In this document: positions 1 through 8,825 of the stretch, in pieces
How the letters are laid out: every line of letters begins with the position of its first letter
Position numbering within the stretch: the first letter of the stretch is position 1
Origin: Clostridia bacterium
GTDB taxonomy: Bacteria; Bacillota; Clostridia; Christensenellales; Aristaeellaceae
Assembly (NCBI GenBank): GCA_030529995.1
Contig: JAUMVT010000018.1
Coordinates: 1-38,137, forward strand
Direction: 5' to 3'
Length of the DNA stretch: 38,137 nt
Notes under the pieces: generated by a model
Told to the model about the DNA's origin: nothing
What the model saw: only the letters and a program-made list of their open reading frames with translations
Database searches by the model: none
Made by a program: the position numbers and the translations under genes

Positions 1-92
1 CATCACTATGGATTTTTCTTTTTAAGTGTCCAACTTCATTTTACAATCAACCTTGCAATATTGGATAAACAAATTTGAGGAGGGAAGTAAAA

Positions 93-1727
93 ATGAAAAA
101 GGTCGTTTCGTTGGTTCTTTGCCTGATGATGGTGCTGGGTTGCTTCTCTTTTGCACAGGCGGATGATGAGAAGATGACCATCACTTGGTACAACATTAAC
201 CCTGCCTATGAGGATGACAGCTGGGGTGAGCAGACGTTTGAGGAAATGTTTGGCGTGGATGTCAAACTTGTGCGCGCTGAGAGTGCAGATGAGCTGGCAA
301 CACTTCTTGCTGGCGGTCAGATTCCGGATGTGATTTTTGCCGGATCAATCGCTGATGTGGCAACATATCAGAATCTGGGCATTCTGGCAACCGTGACCGA
401 GGACGAAATCAAAGAATATATGCCTCGCTACTACGCAATGTGTGTCGAAAAGGATCCGTCCATCTTCACCTATTCTATGATCGATGGTCAGAACTACGGC
501 ATCACAAAGCTCAAGGGTGTTGCCGGTATTGGGCAAGCAGCCGTCATCCGCGCAGACTGGCTGACGGCTGTCGGCATCGACAAGGTGCCCAGCACGCTGG
601 ATGAACTGGAAGCTGCACTGTATGCTTTCACTTACAACGACCCTGACGGCAACGGTTTGAATGATACCTACGGCATGAGTTCCGGTTCCGATAAGGAGAA
701 CGGCAAGCGCTTCTTCTCTTCTATCTTCGGTGCTTACGGCATCAACCCGTTCTGCTGGACAATCGAAAATGGTGAGGCAAAGTTCGGCTTCACGACTGAT
801 GCCTGCAAGGAAGCCCTGCAGCTGCTCCATAAATGGTACGATATGGGCATCATCGATCCGGAATTTGTCACCGACCAGTGCAGAACATCCGGTACTGATA
901 TCGCCTACAAGTTTGCAAACGGCAAGATTGGTTACATCGACGGCTTCAACTATGACGACTACGAGTGGGACAATGATGGCCACGTGAATGCCAAGTGGGT
1001 AGCCGCAAATCCCTCCTGGCAGGAATTTTTTGCCGAAGACACCGATGAGAGCGTGCTTTACTCTACTGCGAACGTCTTCAACTTCAGCAGTGACATGATC
1101 GATCCTTACTATATTGTACTTGAGAAGCTGGAAGGCCCTGCAGGTGAGGACTCCGGTTTCTACGCAAGTAGTGCTGTCGGAGGCTACATCTGCTTCGGCG
1201 TTCAGCTCGATGACGATGCTGGTAAGAAGCACAAGGTCATGGAAATCCTCGAATCTCTGGCAATGGACGAGGACGCATGCATCAACCACTATGGCCCTGA
1301 AGGCTACATCTGGCAATGGAATGAGGATCACACCGAGCGCGAGTGGATTGAGAACTACTCCAGTAAAGACAACTACAATGCGCAGGGTCAAATTATCGGC
1401 AATGGCCAAAACCTTTGGGCAATGTATGCCTGCAATCCCGATTTCCAGACACTGATTGGCGGCAGCCGCATGCATCAACGCTATGATCTTGATCTGCCGA
1501 ACTTTGCGAAGGCAAACACCGTGATGGATGCGGTTCCGGTCGCACTGGCCTCTTCCGCTGAATATCCTGACTTGACTTATTCCTATATTGTGGAATACAT
1601 GGTTAAGACAATCCGCGGCGACATCGATATCGATGCAACGTGGGACAGCACGATTCAGACGTGGTACGGTAACGGCGGCACAATCCTCACAGAAGAAGCA
1701 AACGCTTGGTATCAGGGAACGAAATAA
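93..1727 (+). CDS. Secreted ABC-type solute-binding protein (544 aa)
   Basis: This is an extracellular substrate-binding protein of a carbohydrate ABC importer, in the large class of about 500-560 residues used for oligosaccharides. ATG 93 is chosen because AGGAGG at 78-83 sits 9 bases upstream; a TTG at 75 would lie inside the leader. The N-terminus has lysines, a hydrophobic core and then AQADDEK, which fits signal peptidase I cleavage, although VLGC could also serve as a lipobox. The mature part begins with a typical strand (MTITWYNINP) and contains the family-like stretch GGQIPDVIFAG. No permease is visible on this side, so the transporter genes may lie upstream of the window. A glycoside hydrolase follows 61 bases later. 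Codon use is more AT-rich than in the genes beyond 4660. The substrate is not readable from the sequence. Confidence 0.88.
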   Translation: MKKVVSLVLCLMMVLGCFSFAQADDEKMTITWYNINPAYEDDSWGEQTFEEMFGVDVKLVRAESADELATLLAGGQIPDVIFAGSIADVATYQNLGILATVTEDEIKEYMPRYYAMCVEKDPSIFTYSMIDGQNYGITKLKGVAGIGQAAVIRADWLTAVGIDKVPSTLDELEAALYAFTYNDPDGNGLNDTYGMSSGSDKENGKRFFSSIFGAYGINPFCWTIENGEAKFGFTTDACKEALQLLHKWYDMGIIDPEFVTDQCRTSGTDIAYKFANGKIGYIDGFNYDDYEWDNDGHVNAKWVAANPSWQEFFAEDTDESVLYSTANVFNFSSDMIDPYYIVLEKLEGPAGEDSGFYASSAVGGYICFGVQLDDDAGKKHKVMEILESLAMDEDACINHYGPEGYIWQWNEDHTEREWIENYSSKDNYNAQGQIIGNGQNLWAMYACNPDFQTLIGGSRMHQRYDLDLPNFAKANTVMDAVPVALASSAEYPDLTYSYIVEYMVKTIRGDIDIDATWDSTIQTWYGNGGTILTEEANAWYQGTK

Positions 1728-1788
1728 TCGCATATGCAAGGCGGGAGGACATTATGTTCTCCCGTCTCTTTGGAAGGGAGCATGTGTT

Positions 1789-3888
1789 TTGACAACCTGT
1801 CGAAATAGCATTGATCAGATTTTACGCTGCGAAAACCGGACATTCCGGACTATGCCGGGTAAGCTGCTTCTCGGTGCCACAGGCAAGCGTGTATGGGCAG
1901 ATTACCTTGATCCTGTCGCTGGCTTTCAAGGAAGAATTGACTTCATCCACAAGGTCAATATTCCACTGATCTTTTCCGTTCAGCCGGCCTTTTCTTCAAT
2001 CGGGCGCAGAACCGTTTCCTCGGTATGGTATCCGAGTCATTTGCATCTGTCCGTCGCAGAGAATACGATGCTTCTCGAAGAAGACAAATTCATCACCGAT
2101 GAGGATGTCCTGGTTTCCATTCAGCACTGGACGAATACAGGAGAAAAAGAATGCACACTGAATTTACTGCTGTCTGACAACGGCCAGCAGATTGGCGGTA
2201 GTCTGATCACTGCCCAGCTTTATGTGCCGAATCATGATCTGCATCTATCGCTCAGTGTAAAGTCTTCGATTGATTTTGAACAGGGTAGAAACTTATGCAT
2301 TCTCCCAGGAGAAGAGAAAACAATTATTATATGCGCAGCCTTGCAGCTATCTGCTGAAACGTCCGACCTTTTACAGCACATTGACCAGATAATGCAGAGC
2401 GGTGAATCGTACCTTAATGCTTACATTGCACAATATAACGAGTGGTATGATGACGTTCCTATATTTACCTCAGATGATGAGCTGCTAAACAAAACATGGT
2501 GGTATCGTTGGTTTTTGCTGCGCCACAATTATGCAGAACCAAACACCGGCTTAATGAAGCACGGCGTATTCTATGAAGGGCGTTCGCACAAAGTCGACAA
2601 GTCGCCTATGAACAGCAAGGGACATGAGTTTAGTCAGATGATTCCCTTGTCAACGCCAATGCATCTGTGTGATTGCCGCTGGAAGCGCAGCACGCATGAA
2701 TGCACAGAAACACTGCGTAGCTTGCCGGACTGCATGGATATGCAAGGCTTTTTTGCGACCATGATGGTGGACAGACGCGGTGCGCATTACGGCAACTATG
2801 CGCAGTGGGCGTTCTACCAATACATCCTTGTTCACCCAGACGAAGCACTGGTGCGTGAGTTGTTGCCGGATTTCAAAATGAACTTTCGCAAGGTACAGGA
2901 GGCACAGCAGGTTGGTATGGATATTTTGCCTGTCTGCTTTGACCATCGGCGCACAGGAAAGGAATATCAGCCATCCTTCTGGTATTTCAACAACTTTCCA
3001 GACAATGTACGGGACAAGGATTCCTTTACACCGCTGAAGCGGGTTGATCTTGCCGCCTATCAGTACCGCAATGCGCTCAGTTTGGCAAAGCTTTGCAGGA
3101 TGATCGATGATGCGGATGCGGAAGAATTTGAGCAAGCAGCAGAAACACTTCGGCAACTGATACTTGAAAAAATGTGGGATGATGACGATGGCTTCTTCTA
3201 CGACTTGCATTATCAAACAGAGGAAAAAGCGCGTGTTAGGAATGTAACAGGAGCTGATCCGCTATGGGCGTGTATAACGGATGACAAGAAATATCTGCAT
3301 GCATTGGATGTAATCCTGTCAGATGAGTTTGCAACAGGCGACTGCTTTGCCTCAACGAGTAAAAGCGGACCGATTTTTATGCCGCAGGGCGGCTGGAAGA
3401 ACAACTTTTTTAAGGGGAGAAACGGCTGTATGTGGAATGGCCCCTCCTGGCCGTTCACTACTGCCATTGTGCTGGATATGATTGCTGAACAGAGCAAGCA
3501 GCATGAGCACAGTTATGATGATGTATTTGCAAGGTTCCTGCGTCAATACAGCCTTGAACACTTCAAGGAACGGAATTTAGCCATGCCATATCTGGTAGAA
3601 CACTATGACAGCGTAACCGGCGAAGCACTGAGCGATGAAGTAGACTATCTGCACAGCTACTACATTGATTTGATCATCCGCCATGTATGCGGCATTGAGC
3701 CGAACGAGAGTGGCTTCACGTTTGATCCGATCGATATTGGCCTCGACCATTTTACATTAAATTGCGTAAATATTGCAGGACACACAATCAGTGTGGCCTT
3801 TGCACGCAACGAAGGTTACACCGTTTCCATTGACGGAAAAAAACGTGTACGGAATCACAAACAAGGAATTCGCAAAGTCGCCTTTTAA
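1789..3888 (+). CDS. (alpha/alpha)6-barrel glycoside hydrolase, GH63/MGH1-like (699 aa)
   Basis: This is probably an intracellular glycosidase acting on the sugar taken up with the preceding binding protein. TTG 1789 is chosen because GGAAGGGAG lies at 1772-1780 and the protein-like sequence begins there; the open frame continues upstream to 1588 but overlaps the end of the previous gene in another frame. The N-terminal third looks like a beta-rich domain. The C-terminal two thirds have the helical-barrel signature of the GH63/mannosylglycerate hydrolase-like group: GRSHKVDKSPMNSKGHE, an acidic/aromatic segment with NYAQWAFYQYILVHPDE, and NGCMWNGPSWPFTTAIVLDM. There is no signal peptide. The exact family and substrate are not certain; alpha-mannosidic or alpha-glucosidic linkages are the family's usual targets. 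Base composition matches the preceding gene and differs from the rest of the window. Confidence 0.7.
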   Translation: MTTCRNSIDQILRCENRTFRTMPGKLLLGATGKRVWADYLDPVAGFQGRIDFIHKVNIPLIFSVQPAFSSIGRRTVSSVWYPSHLHLSVAENTMLLEEDKFITDEDVLVSIQHWTNTGEKECTLNLLLSDNGQQIGGSLITAQLYVPNHDLHLSLSVKSSIDFEQGRNLCILPGEEKTIIICAALQLSAETSDLLQHIDQIMQSGESYLNAYIAQYNEWYDDVPIFTSDDELLNKTWWYRWFLLRHNYAEPNTGLMKHGVFYEGRSHKVDKSPMNSKGHEFSQMIPLSTPMHLCDCRWKRSTHECTETLRSLPDCMDMQGFFATMMVDRRGAHYGNYAQWAFYQYILVHPDEALVRELLPDFKMNFRKVQEAQQVGMDILPVCFDHRRTGKEYQPSFWYFNNFPDNVRDKDSFTPLKRVDLAAYQYRNALSLAKLCRMIDDADAEEFEQAAETLRQLILEKMWDDDDGFFYDLHYQTEEKARVRNVTGADPLWACITDDKKYLHALDVILSDEFATGDCFASTSKSGPIFMPQGGWKNNFFKGRNGCMWNGPSWPFTTAIVLDMIAEQSKQHEHSYDDVFARFLRQYSLEHFKERNLAMPYLVEHYDSVTGEALSDEVDYLHSYYIDLIIRHVCGIEPNESGFTFDPIDIGLDHFTLNCVNIAGHTISVAFARNEGYTVSIDGKKRVRNHKQGIRKVAF

Positions 3889-4149
3889 GAATGAATAACA
3901 AGGAAACATGTTAAGAAAGCCAGTAACGGCAAGCACTTTTTATATAATTCCAAGGTAAGCTGCCCAGAGGCGTAAAGAAACCCATCGGAGCCCTGAGACA
4001 GGAAGCATCGGGTTCGCACATGGCAGCAGATTGTGCGGCAGGTACACTGAAACAGGCAATGAGCAGAACTGTCACTTTCCGATACCCACCAATTGTCCAT
4101 CGCCGGAAACATTTTCCTATGCCACACGTTCTGCTGTCAAGGTCGGCAA
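3889..4149. other. AT-rich intergenic stretch, possible IS remnant tail
   Basis: No convincing gene is present. No terminator hairpin was seen after the glycoside hydrolase. On the minus strand around 3960-4030 one reading frame has RTRC followed by SDG and ASGQL, faintly like the C-terminal end of IS256 transposases, but too degraded to be sure. Confidence 0.4.
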
Positions 4150-4660
4150 TCAGGTATTTGCGGATTTTCAGTCAATACTCACGGGAAATCGCGTATAGAC
4201 AAGAGCCTTTTCAATGCCGTTTTCCAGCGTCTTTGCAGCACTTTTCAGTCTGAGAAGACGCAGCTTTTCAGTGGCAGACATCCATGCCCTTCTGGAAAGA
4301 AATACCCTGAGCATGAACCGACTTCCTTCCCCTGGAAATGCGGCGCATCGTAGTGAATGTTGCGCATGAAATGCACCATGCAGCGCAGATACAGTGTCCC
4401 CGAAAACACTTCATGAATGACTTCCATCAGATCAAAACAGCGATCACCGATGATCAGCCGAGTGCTGTGCAAGCCATGATTTTTCAAGGATTGTAGGACG
4501 CAAGTCCAGCTATTCTTATCCTCATGGCTTTCATCGCTGTTGACGCCGATTGCAACCAGAATGGCAGCACTTTCATCACGCTGCCCAGTCCCTTTTTTAG
4601 GCGGATACCATCCATATAGACGTACGGATATTCCGCTATAATGATATGATCCATCCCCAT
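4150..4660 (-). pseudogene. IS256 (mutator) family transposase, decayed fragment
   Basis: The remains of a DDE transposase can be read across three minus-strand frames. The first piece, ending near 4580, has IIIAEYPYVYMDGIRLKK, the strand with the first catalytic Asp in the YxYxDG context. After a frameshift the second piece has AAILVAIGVNSDE, then EDKNSWTCVLQSLKNHGL, TRLIIGDRCFDLMEVIHEVF and YLRCMVHFMRNI, which matches the IS256 core including the second Asp region. It lacks about eight residues between GVNSDE and EDKNSW. A third frame (4300-4170) has EKLRLLRLKSAAKTLENGIE and ALVYTRFP, the helical part before the C-terminus. The N-terminal third is absent: homology begins right at the stop codon of the neighbouring yiaK-like gene. 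It is inactive. Confidence 0.85.
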
Positions 4661-5661
4661 CATCCCACCCCAACAATCCTCCTCCACGTATCCTCCGTTA
4701 CGGGGACGCCCTGTTCCATGCTGCGCTTGCGCACCTGGGGCAGGTTCTCTCCCGGGGCGTGGACACTGCTTTGCCCACCGTTCAGGCTGCGGAAAAAGCG
4801 GAGGGTTGCCTGAATCTTCTCCTGCACGTTTTCCTTGTCCGGCAGGGCATCCGGGTGAATGGCGATGTACACCTGGCTCATGCCCTTTTCCCCGGCCTTT
4901 GGTTCGCCGATCTCCAGGGAAGAGCGGCCGGCGGACAGGGTCACCGCCATGAGATCCAGCATGATGCTCAGAGCACTGCCCTTCCACATGGCCATGGGGA
5001 ACATCATGCCCCCGTCAATGATCTTCTGCGGGTCGTTGGTTTCGTTGCCCTCAGCATCGTAGCCGCAGGGGGTATCCATCATTTTCCCCTGCTGCGCCAT
5101 GACTTCCAGCTTGCCGAAGGCGTACTGGCTGACCGCCATATCCATCAGCAGACCCTCTCCGGCATAGGGCACGGCCATGGCCATGGGATTGTTGCCGGTG
5201 GATAATTGCTTGGAGCCCCAGGCTGCCATGTTCATGCAGGTGTTGGTGAAGCAGAATGCCACATACCCGGCCTTGGCCATCTGCAGGGCGTAGCGGCCGG
5301 CACGGAGCCAATGGCTGTTGTTCCGCAGGGCGACGCAGCCGATGCCGTGCTCCCCGGCAAGGGTCATGACACGCCTGCCCATTTGCTCGGCAATGAGGGG
5401 ACCCACGCCGAAGTGAGCGTCCCACACTTCAAAGCCGCCCATGCCGGAAACCCGCTCCGCTTCCAGCACCTTGGGATTGCAGATGCCGGAAGCCATGTCG
5501 TCCATGTACCGGGCGAACCGGTTCAGTCCGTGGCTGGCAATGCCGTCTGCCGAGTTGTCGGCAAAGATGGAGGCGAAGTGCCGAGCCGTTTCCTCGTCCA
5601 TAAAGCGGGAAAGCCCCTTGGTCATGGTATCGACTGCCTCAGCGTAGGGGATCAGCAGCAT
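4660..5661 (-). CDS. yiaK: YiaK-type 2,3-diketo-L-gulonate reductase / Ldh-family oxidoreductase (333 aa)
   Basis: This is an NAD(P)H-dependent cytoplasmic oxidoreductase of the malate/L-lactate dehydrogenase family. Among members it most resembles E. coli YiaK (DlgD), which reduces 2,3-diketo-L-gulonate to 3-keto-L-gulonate. Shared features are SHGLNRFARYM with the catalytic-type His44, VWDAHFGVG near residue 79, the nucleotide/substrate segment GIGCVALRNNSHWLRAG, and MAMWKGSALSIMLDLMA in the C-terminal half. Length matches the family (about 330). ATG 5661 has AAGAAGGAT just upstream. It is the last gene of the minus-strand operon, 54 bases after the HAD phosphatase; a short GGGCAG/CTGCCC hairpin lies in that gap. 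Its coding end touches the IS256 remnant and no terminator is visible. Other keto-acid or ureidoglycolate substrates cannot be excluded. Confidence 0.75.
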   Translation of the reverse strand: MLLIPYAEAVDTMTKGLSRFMDEETARHFASIFADNSADGIASHGLNRFARYMDDMASGICNPKVLEAERVSGMGGFEVWDAHFGVGPLIAEQMGRRVMTLAGEHGIGCVALRNNSHWLRAGRYALQMAKAGYVAFCFTNTCMNMAAWGSKQLSTGNNPMAMAVPYAGEGLLMDMAVSQYAFGKLEVMAQQGKMMDTPCGYDAEGNETNDPQKIIDGGMMFPMAMWKGSALSIMLDLMAVTLSAGRSSLEIGEPKAGEKGMSQVYIAIHPDALPDKENVQEKIQATLRFFRSLNGGQSSVHAPGENLPQVRKRSMEQGVPVTEDTWRRIVGVG

Positions 5662-5715
5662 GGGTTCATCCTTCTTTCTCTTGGGCAGATGCTTTTCTGC
5701 CCGGTATCCAATCGA

Positions 5716-6354
5716 TTATTCGCCTAGGAAGGCGGACAGCTTTCCCGGCTCGTTCATGCAGAAGCCATGCCACCCTGCGGCAAGAGCGCCGGCAATGTTG
5801 GCAGGGGTATCGTCAATAAACATGGTTCGGCTGGGGTTCAGATGATACCGCTGAATCAGCAGATCATAAATGCAGCGTTCAGGCTTCAGCATGTGTTCCC
5901 GGGCGGAGATCACCGCCCCGTCAAACAGGCTGAAAAAATCATAGTCCTTTTCGTTGCGGGTATAGTGCTCGGAGGTATAGTTGCTGAGCACGTACAGCTT
6001 CTTGCCGTGGGCTTTGCAGGTGTACACTGCCTGCCGGCCTTCCTCCACCACGTGGCGGTAATCCGGCCAGCAGGTGATAAACCGGCGGATGGGCTCCAGC
6101 AGATCCTTCTCATTGCCGGCCATGGCAGCGATGCATGCCTCCATGGGCATGCCCCCGTCCAGCATGTTCCAGTAGGGAACACGGGTGGTGCGCATCTGCA
6201 CCCGGTGCTGCAAAAGGGGATCCCCCGGGAACATGGCGGCCAGCACCTGATCCTCATCCATGGCCACCAGCACATTGCCTACGTCAAATACCACAGCGTC
6301 TATTTCATCCCAGGGCATGGCAGGATACAAGTCGTTGATCAATCGGTCGGCCAT
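5716..6354 (-). CDS. HAD-superfamily phosphatase, subfamily IA (212 aa)
   Basis: This is a soluble haloacid-dehalogenase-type hydrolase, most likely a small-molecule (sugar) phosphatase. Motif I is VVFDVGNVLV with the nucleophile Asp24; as in YihX-like enzymes, the second Asp of the usual DxD is replaced (DVG). Motif II is YVLSNYT, the motif III lysine is in KPERCIYDLL, and motif IV is MFIDDTPANIAGA. The length is normal for the group. ATG 6354 is preceded by AGGAGG at 9-base spacing. It sits between a metallophosphoesterase and the YiaK-like reductase, so two phosphate-removing enzymes follow the phosphorylase in this operon, which suggests that a phosphorylated intermediate is handled. The real substrate is unknown. 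Confidence 0.85.
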   Translation of the reverse strand: MADRLINDLYPAMPWDEIDAVVFDVGNVLVAMDEDQVLAAMFPGDPLLQHRVQMRTTRVPYWNMLDGGMPMEACIAAMAGNEKDLLEPIRRFITCWPDYRHVVEEGRQAVYTCKAHGKKLYVLSNYTSEHYTRNEKDYDFFSLFDGAVISAREHMLKPERCIYDLLIQRYHLNPSRTMFIDDTPANIAGALAAGWHGFCMNEPGKLSAFLGE

Positions 6355-6396
6355 TGTCGGGTTCCTCCTTGCTTTCGATGATAGGGCTGGCGAGGC

Positions 6397-7161
6397 TCAC
6401 GCTTCCGGCAAGGGATCCCGGCTGGTGGCGGCATCGCCGAAAAAGAACATGGCATCCTGCAGCTCCGTGGTCATCATGCTGCCGGAGCGTACATAGGCCA
6501 TGGCGCGCGCAAGGCTGTCACTGCGGTCATAGGCAACGGCATGGAAGTGAATGACCCCGTCCTCGATGGTCATGTAATGGGCACGCTTATCCGGGTCGTC
6601 CGGCCGGCGATAGCTGACCGAACCGGGATTCAGCCACAGCACCCGGTCATCCAACTGATGGACGCACCGCCGGTGGGTGTGGCCGAAGATCATGCGCCGT
6701 TCTCCGCATGCGCTGCCGGTGTACCAGCTTTGCCAGAAGTCGTCAAAGGCGTGGAGGCTTTCCGGCATTTGATAGGCCAGGGAGCCTTCCCCCATTTGGT
6801 GCTGCAGCAGATAGGCAATCCCATCCGCCTGCAGGCTGAGATGCATGGGCAGCTGCTCCAGGTAGTGGATATCCTCCGGGGTGACCCGTTCGCAGTTGTC
6901 ATGCGCCCATTTGTACATCTTGGTGCCCCGATAGGCTTCCGTTTCCCCGGTTTGCAGGATGTGGAGCAAATGCCGGTCATGATTGCCGGATACGCACCGC
7001 ACTCCATGGCTGCGGAACCAGGCAACGGTTTCGTGAGGGCAGACGCCGTAGTCCACCAGATCCCCGGCGCACCAGATTTGATCCACCTGCCCCGCATCCC
7101 GAAGCACGGCCTGCAGGGCAGTGTAGTTGGCGTGAATATCCGATAGTATCAGCACTTTCAT
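6397..7161 (-). CDS. Calcineurin-like metallophosphoesterase, YfcE/MJ0936-like (254 aa)
   Basis: This is a dinuclear metal phosphoesterase, cytoplasmic. All ligand motifs are present in order: SDIH (D8, H10), GDLVDYG (D34), GNHDRH (N60, H61), and GHTHRR in the C-terminal half. Such enzymes hydrolyse phosphodiesters or phosphomonoesters; the natural substrate cannot be read from the sequence. ATG 7161 is chosen over TTG 7167 because GGAG at 7169-7172 is 7 bases from the ATG but almost touches the TTG. The ATG overlaps the stop of the upstream phosphorylase in an ATGA arrangement, so the two are translationally coupled. The C-terminal 30 residues after the core fold look like an extension. Confidence 0.85.
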   Translation of the reverse strand: MKVLILSDIHANYTALQAVLRDAGQVDQIWCAGDLVDYGVCPHETVAWFRSHGVRCVSGNHDRHLLHILQTGETEAYRGTKMYKWAHDNCERVTPEDIHYLEQLPMHLSLQADGIAYLLQHQMGEGSLAYQMPESLHAFDDFWQSWYTGSACGERRMIFGHTHRRCVHQLDDRVLWLNPGSVSYRRPDDPDKRAHYMTIEDGVIHFHAVAYDRSDSLARAMAYVRSGSMMTTELQDAMFFFGDAATSRDPLPEA

Positions 7162-8825
7162 GGGCAAACTCCATCACTGCCGGTGATTTCCCAGCGCACC
7201 TGCCGCAAGTCCGCATCCAGGGACGCCCAGGCATCTCCCTTCCGCCAGGTCAGGCGGATGGTGTGGTCACTGGGCTGCTCTGCTTCCACCTTTGCGCCCT
7301 CGCCAAAGGCAGGGTGGGTGTTGCGGAAGGCCAGCAGCTTCAGCTGATCCCTGACCACGGGCAGCTTCAGCCGCTGCTCCGCCTCCTCCTTGGTGAAGGA
7401 AGTACGGTTGATTTCCCGGTTGTCGGCAGTGGGATCCCGGCGGAAGACTTCCTCATCGTTGGCCCCTGCCAGCAGATCCAGATACCACACCTGAGGCTTG
7501 CCGGGCATGAACAGCTGCACAGCCCGTGCCATCAGCAGCTTCTGATCATCGCAGCCCAGGGCATTATAATAGGTAATATCCATTTGATAGGTTTCCGGCT
7601 TGGCGCCGTGGATCATCTTTCGCCTGCCGCCCCGGGTCACCAGCCGCTCTGTCAGGGCATCCACCCGTTCGTTGGGCAGAATGCCCCGGGCGTCCCGCAT
7701 GGGAATGCCGTCGTGGCAGCCCAGCATGTTAATGACGGACAGCCCGTCGTCAATCTGCTCCCGTGCCCAGGCGTACAGGTACCTGCTATCTCCTGTATCC
7801 AGGGCGTCAAGGAGCAGGGCAGGCAGGAAGTAATCATAGGTGATGCAGCCCAGGTCGGTCAGGTGGCGGTAATTGCCGGAGGCGTAGGTGGCATGAATCT
7901 CCGGCAGCACTTCCAGCCCGTGGCTTGCCGCCATGGCGCGCAGCCGCTGAAGAATGTCCCAGGTTTCCGGCTCGTTCATGAAATTCACCCGTGCCGGAGC
8001 TTTGTGCAGCCGGGTGAAGGCATCCAGCCGAATCATCACCGCACCGTAGGCGGCCAGCTGCCCCATGACCTGATCATACCACTGCCACACCAGAGGATGC
8101 TGCACGTTCACGTCCATTTGCCCCAGATAGTGGCGGCGGCTTTCCAGCAGGGATTGTACCGGCTCCTGATAGGCTTCGTATCCCGTCCAGTCCATTTGGG
8201 CGGGGGTCAATCCCTGCTTCAACTGTTCGTTGATGCGCTCAGAAAGGGCGGAGGCGGCATCGTACCGATTCTCCACCGCGTCCAGCAGGTCAAAGGCATC
8301 CACCGGGGGATAGGTTACCTGCTGATAAAAGGTATTCCAGTAGGGCACATCCCGGCCGTCGGGGAAGCGAACCATCAGCAGGGGCCAGCCGTTTTTCCGC
8401 AGGGTCATGCTTGCCCACTGATCCGGGTCCGGGGCAATCCACCCTTCCTTGGTCATTTGACCGCAGCCTTGCCAGAAACGGTTCCAGTCAATGAAGAAAT
8501 CCCGGTATTCGGACTGATCTCCCCGCCTCAGCACATCCCGAAACTGGGGGGACAGCACGGACAGGTGATTCAGGATAAAGTCGAAGGTCAGATCAATGCC
8601 CAGGCGATTCAGTGCCTGCAGGTCTTCCTCCCCGGCCTTGGAGCGGCACAGATCATAGGTGATGACCGAAAAGCCCCCGTCCAGGTCGGAGTTGAACACT
8701 GTGGGCAGGATGTAGAAGGAGCGGAAGGCATCCTTCATTTCCGGCAGCTGCAGCAGCTGCACCATTTCGTGCAGATTTGCGCCCATGCTGTCCGGGTAGG
8801 CATTGAGCATTGCGCCGTTGTTCAT
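7158..8825 (-). CDS. GH13 subfamily 18 glycoside phosphorylase, paralog A (555 aa)
   Basis: GH13_18 enzymes cleave an alpha-glucoside with phosphate to give alpha-glucose 1-phosphate and a free acceptor; known substrates are sucrose, sucrose 6F-phosphate, glucosylglycerol and glucosylglycerate. The catalytic set is intact: nucleophile Asp268 in VMIRLDAF, acid/base Glu309 in VLPEIHA, and transition-state Asp372 in MLGCHDGIP. It aligns without gaps from residue 1 to at least 380 with paralog B (15702-17348). The stretch after the nucleophile (271-280), which lines the acceptor side in this family, is TRLHKAPARV here but AYAPKTPGLR in B, so a different acceptor is likely. No signal peptide. Its ATG overlaps the serine-hydrolase stop (ATGA) and its stop overlaps the next gene. 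Often annotated simply as sucrose phosphorylase. Confidence 0.88.
   Translation of the reverse strand: MNNGAMLNAYPDSMGANLHEMVQLLQLPEMKDAFRSFYILPTVFNSDLDGGFSVITYDLCRSKAGEEDLQALNRLGIDLTFDFILNHLSVLSPQFRDVLRRGDQSEYRDFFIDWNRFWQGCGQMTKEGWIAPDPDQWASMTLRKNGWPLLMVRFPDGRDVPYWNTFYQQVTYPPVDAFDLLDAVENRYDAASALSERINEQLKQGLTPAQMDWTGYEAYQEPVQSLLESRRHYLGQMDVNVQHPLVWQWYDQVMGQLAAYGAVMIRLDAFTRLHKAPARVNFMNEPETWDILQRLRAMAASHGLEVLPEIHATYASGNYRHLTDLGCITYDYFLPALLLDALDTGDSRYLYAWAREQIDDGLSVINMLGCHDGIPMRDARGILPNERVDALTERLVTRGGRRKMIHGAKPETYQMDITYYNALGCDDQKLLMARAVQLFMPGKPQVWYLDLLAGANDEEVFRRDPTADNREINRTSFTKEEAEQRLKLPVVRDQLKLLAFRNTHPAFGEGAKVEAEQPSDHTIRLTWRKGDAWASLDADLRQVRWEITGSDGVCP

Noticed and set aside
1588-1788. Upstream extension of the glycoside hydrolase frame
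   Set aside because: It overlaps the binding-protein gene in another frame and has no family-like sequence; TTG 1789 has a ribosome binding site.
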